Source: Heliocidaris tuberculata (Eukaryota; Echinodermata; Echinoidea; Camarodonta; Echinometridae). From it: a stretch of DNA of 64,000 bases. The notes beneath the pieces were generated by a model. The model saw only the letters and a list, made by a program, of their open reading frames with translations, was not told the origin of the DNA and did not search any database. The number at the start of each line of letters is the position of its first letter. The first letter of the stretch is position 1. The translations under genes were made by a program, and so were the position numbers. The stretch lies in the NCBI GenBank assembly GCA_025618425.1, contig CM046849.1, positions 33,344,336 to 33,408,335 on the forward strand, read 5' to 3'. Of this stretch, positions 61,200-64,000 are shown piece after piece.

Positions 61200-61470
61200 T
61201 TATGTCCATTGCATACGAGGCGTCATTTACCTGACGTGGGCATGCGTCAGCGACTGACGCAGACGCATGCCCACGTCAGGTAAATGACGCCTCGTGTGCA
61301 GCGACTGACGCAGTCTTTGACGCGCCGTGTAAGAGTAATGTCGTACACAAAGTGACAAGGACAATGAAAACACACATTTGGATTAATGTAGTATGCACTA
61401 ATTACCTCCACAAACTTAATGAGCGCAGGTAATAACGCAATCAACGCCTCGTGTGCAACGTGTATTAGTG
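61200..61470. repeat. CpG-rich 'gacgcc' repeat with perfect 34-bp palindrome
   Basis: 61215-61248 is the exact reverse complement of 61262-61295 around a 13-nt loop, extending to 61210 and 61300 with one mismatch. The rest of the unit, including 'acgcagtctttgacgcgcc' and 'gcaggtaataacgcaatcaa', matches the family at 46700-59395. Confidence 0.8.
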
Positions 61471-61506
61471 ATAAGACGGGCAGCCCATCACTAGCGCAAA
61501 CAAACC

Positions 61507-61655
61507 AGGGCCCCGTTTCATAAAACTTATAATCAGTAACAACTTCCACAAATCTATGACAAATTTGCTCTCAGCCAATCAGATGCAAGTATTTTAGTAG
61601 CTTTAACTGATATTGTAACTTGTTATTGACAACAAGTTTTATGAAACGGGGCCCT
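61507..61655. mobile_element. MITE with 22-bp perfect inverted ends
   Basis: 61507-61528 and 61634-61655 are exact reverse complements beginning AGGGCCCCGTTTCATAAAAC. The centre is 'gctctcagccaatcagatgc'. A partial relative is at 4185 and a more distant one at 440. No ORF, and no target duplication was recognised. Confidence 0.85.
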
Positions 61656-63555
61656 GTTGTCATGTGCCCTTCCATTATGAACCAGTGAAATTCAACGTAA
61701 GTATTCTTCCTAGAGCCAGTTGCTGTCAATCATTGTGTTTAATTATTCATCAGTTGTATAATATTGTACTGCGTCTTCTTATAAATATCTTTCCAAAAAA
61801 AATCTTCAATAAAAAAATGTTTCAAATATGTATTTCACTTTCAATCTTCCATGTTATAAAAGATAAAATATGTTAATGTTATATTTATTCTTCGGAACCT
61901 ACACAAACAAGCTATGCTTTCCAGTAGGTTCCTTTTTCATGTCATGATTTGGTACTTTGTAAATCATATTGTTTTATATTTGGAAATGAAATGAAATAAA
62001 TCTTGCATCAATCAATCAATCAATTCTAACAACAAACTCCGAACACAAAGGCACTATGTCAAATACTCTAAAGGTAAAAAGGATTAGCCATGTTATAAGC
62101 ACAAAATACTGACCCAAGTAAACCTTGTGTGTTATCAAGATATGCATTATTTCAAATTTGTTTCAAAGTAACATGTCATTTATTTTCTTCAAGTCATCTT
62201 CCCATTACATTTTCTTTTTGATTAAAGTTGTTCTTGAATTTGCTTCTAAATATAAATCATTTAATTTGAAGCTAAATCAACTGGATTTAATTTACAAAAC
62301 CAGAATGTTTCGTTTTTGTTTGCCGAGGCAGAACTACTACATAAAAAACGAAACAGTTTTAACTTACACGCATGCTAGTAGAGGCGACTTCAAGGACCGT
62401 AAACGTAGTAAACGCAGATAGGGGAAAGCTCAAATAAGTTGCTGAAGAAATATATTGCCTTAGACGCTCTTCAACTGTTAACTGTTGTTGCTCTTAGTGA
62501 TAAATGCAGTTTAAAGTAAGAAATATTATTTTGAGCAAGAGCGAACGAGCTATATGAACGGAACATTCATTTTAAAGGATGCAAGGTAATGTTTACAAAC
62601 AGCACAAATCCAAAGCAATTTCCCGCACATGCTAGCATCAAGGATAGTTATAAAATTTGTTTCTCTGGTGTTTCATTTAGTTCGTCGTAAACCGATATTA
62701 CTTCAAAATTATCCAAAAAGCAAGGGTAAGCAATCAAGTGTCGTGTTTATCAAACTACTAGTAATTGGTTTGGGGTGTAGATAGAGCGATGCATCTAAAT
62801 TAAATTCAAACAGCGCACCCACGTCTTTTGACAGGTGTGAAACTCTTCACCGAAAAGGTCAAATATGGCGCCAAAAGTTATGTCAAGATAGAAAAACTGA
62901 ATTCCAGGAAATTTGTTCATAACGGGCTTGAAGGAAGCTTCCCATTTGCGACATGTTATTTTGAGAGTTTAATGCTGTCCAAATGTCGTAAGACGAGGTA
63001 AAACAATCGCTCTTGATTGAATTGTATTCAGATCTTCGTATGTTTCAATTGCCATTTGAACTATCAGCCTTTTTGGAAGTATTGGTGGTGGTGGTAGTCA
63101 AGGTAGTAGTATGAAGGTAGTAGATGAAGAAGGATATAGAAAAAAGGAGGAGGGGGAAGAAGAAACAGAAGAAGTAGAAGAGAAATAGAAAGACAGGAAT
63201 TAGAAGTAAAAAGCAACGAAGGAGGTGAAAAAGAAAACAAAAAGAATAAAATGGTAAACCTTTCTTTATATACAGATATAAGTAAGAATAAGGAATGTTA
63301 CTACTTTAACAAAATGAAGCAAAAATGTTTTTAAAAAGTTTGAGCTTCCGCTGACATCTCGAATTTTCCCAGTCGTTGAGGTCACTTTTCATTTTAAAAA
63401 AATGACCTGCATAATTAATATGTACAAGGCATGCGATGGTAGCGAATGACAATCTACTTGAAATGGACATTCATATACAAAATAATGCATATCCTACAAC
63501 ATCATTCGTTTCTTGTTTGTATGTTTTTGTTTGTTTGTTTGTTGTTGTTTCTGGC
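61656..63555. other. No recognised gene; LINE-like tail near 61985
   Basis: 'gaaatgaaatgaaataaatc' followed by (TCAA)n at about 61984-62022 looks like a LINE 3' end. The frame at 62125-62421 has no motif. A purine-rich stretch lies at 63110-63250. Confidence 0.4.
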
Positions 63556-63576
63556 GGGGGGGGGGGGGGGGGGGGG
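63556..63576. repeat. Poly(G) tract, 21 G
   Basis: The longest pure G run in the window, followed by 'ttaaaggggcattactcagg'. Confidence 0.9.
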
Positions 63577-64000
63577 TTAAAGGGGCATTACTCAGGTTCT
63601 TTTTAGCATCTACCCAAAATCATTGTGTATTCTTTTGTCAACTTGGTGGCTGATGAATACAGGATTATTCAAATAGCTTGCTTTTTGCTTTTTACTTCAG
63701 ATTTGGAGAAATCAGAGAGCTAAAATAAGACATATAATCCGCAGTCAAAAGCCAGAAGGACGAAGAACGTATAATGCATAATGCATGCATTTGGAAAGCA
63801 CTGCTCTAAAATTCCACCACAGCCGAGACATTTAGAAAGAATTGTTTTAGATGCTTTAAACGAGATTTAGTCGGTGAGAGCACTTAATAATAGTGCTATC
63901 ATTAAGCTTCATTCTTCCTACGGTGTTTCTGTTCACAGGCATAATAAACCATTTGTCTTTAAGTATATGCATGGAAAGTACAGACAGAAGTGAGACAGTT
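63577..64000. other. No recognised gene
   Basis: Nothing assignable up to the window edge. Confidence 0.4.

Noticed and set aside
61247..61549. 100-codon minus-strand frame
   Set aside because: Covers the CpG-rich repeat and its palindrome and ends inside a MITE.

Overview
The window looks like animal nuclear DNA from an echinoderm, most likely a sea urchin. This is inferred from three things: an AT-rich background crowded with trinucleotide microsatellites, (GA)n and long poly(G)/poly(C) tracts; tRNA-derived SINEs and foldback MITEs of the kind common in sea urchin genomes; and a bursicon-type cystine-knot hormone gene, a family kept by arthropods and some other invertebrates including echinoderms but not by vertebrates. 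There are no bacterial-style operons, and no long ORF outside simple repeats looks like a real gene.

The one protein-coding gene I can support is a bursicon beta (partner of bursicon, pburs) homologue on the minus strand. One exon (48341-48577, open in frame back to an acceptor at 48613) carries the signal peptide and the first four mature cysteines. The last exon (36153-36308) carries the other seven and the stop. They join in phase 0 over an intron of about 12 kb and give a 130-residue secreted protein with the family's 11-cysteine pattern. A 5' untranslated exon probably lies upstream; 50828 and above is a weak candidate. Bursicon beta acts as a heterodimer with bursicon alpha or as a homodimer; I found no alpha subunit here.

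The rest is repeats. From 1 to 36 kb: MITEs and foldbacks (440, 3675, 6588, 6801, 8587, 11191, 13899, 15257, 15655, 20837, 33931), two SINEs (7878, 20262), a 3' end resembling a Penelope-like or LINE element (21761), a minisatellite (30706), a 150-165 bp tandem repeat (18127) and many microsatellites. Inside the pburs intron: a decayed non-LTR reverse transcriptase (41740-42517) whose last codon is abutted by a palindromic element flanked by TTAA (42518-43121), an element with G/C-tract ends and an internal minisatellite (43295-43744), and a MITE ending 23 bp from the splice donor (48161-48317). From 50 to 64 kb: a SINE (50400), a tRNA-like gene with an extra 4 nt in its anticodon loop inside a complex inverted/direct repeat (54999-55735), a family of CpG-rich 'gacgcc' foldback repeats (57-62 kb, also 46.7 and 33.9 kb), and a 22-bp-TIR MITE (61507).

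I found no convincing undescribed biological system. The best leads are the split pburs gene with a MITE at its donor, two TTAA-flanked palindromic elements, the tRNA/inverted-repeat composite, and two hairpins with a template-switch signature.
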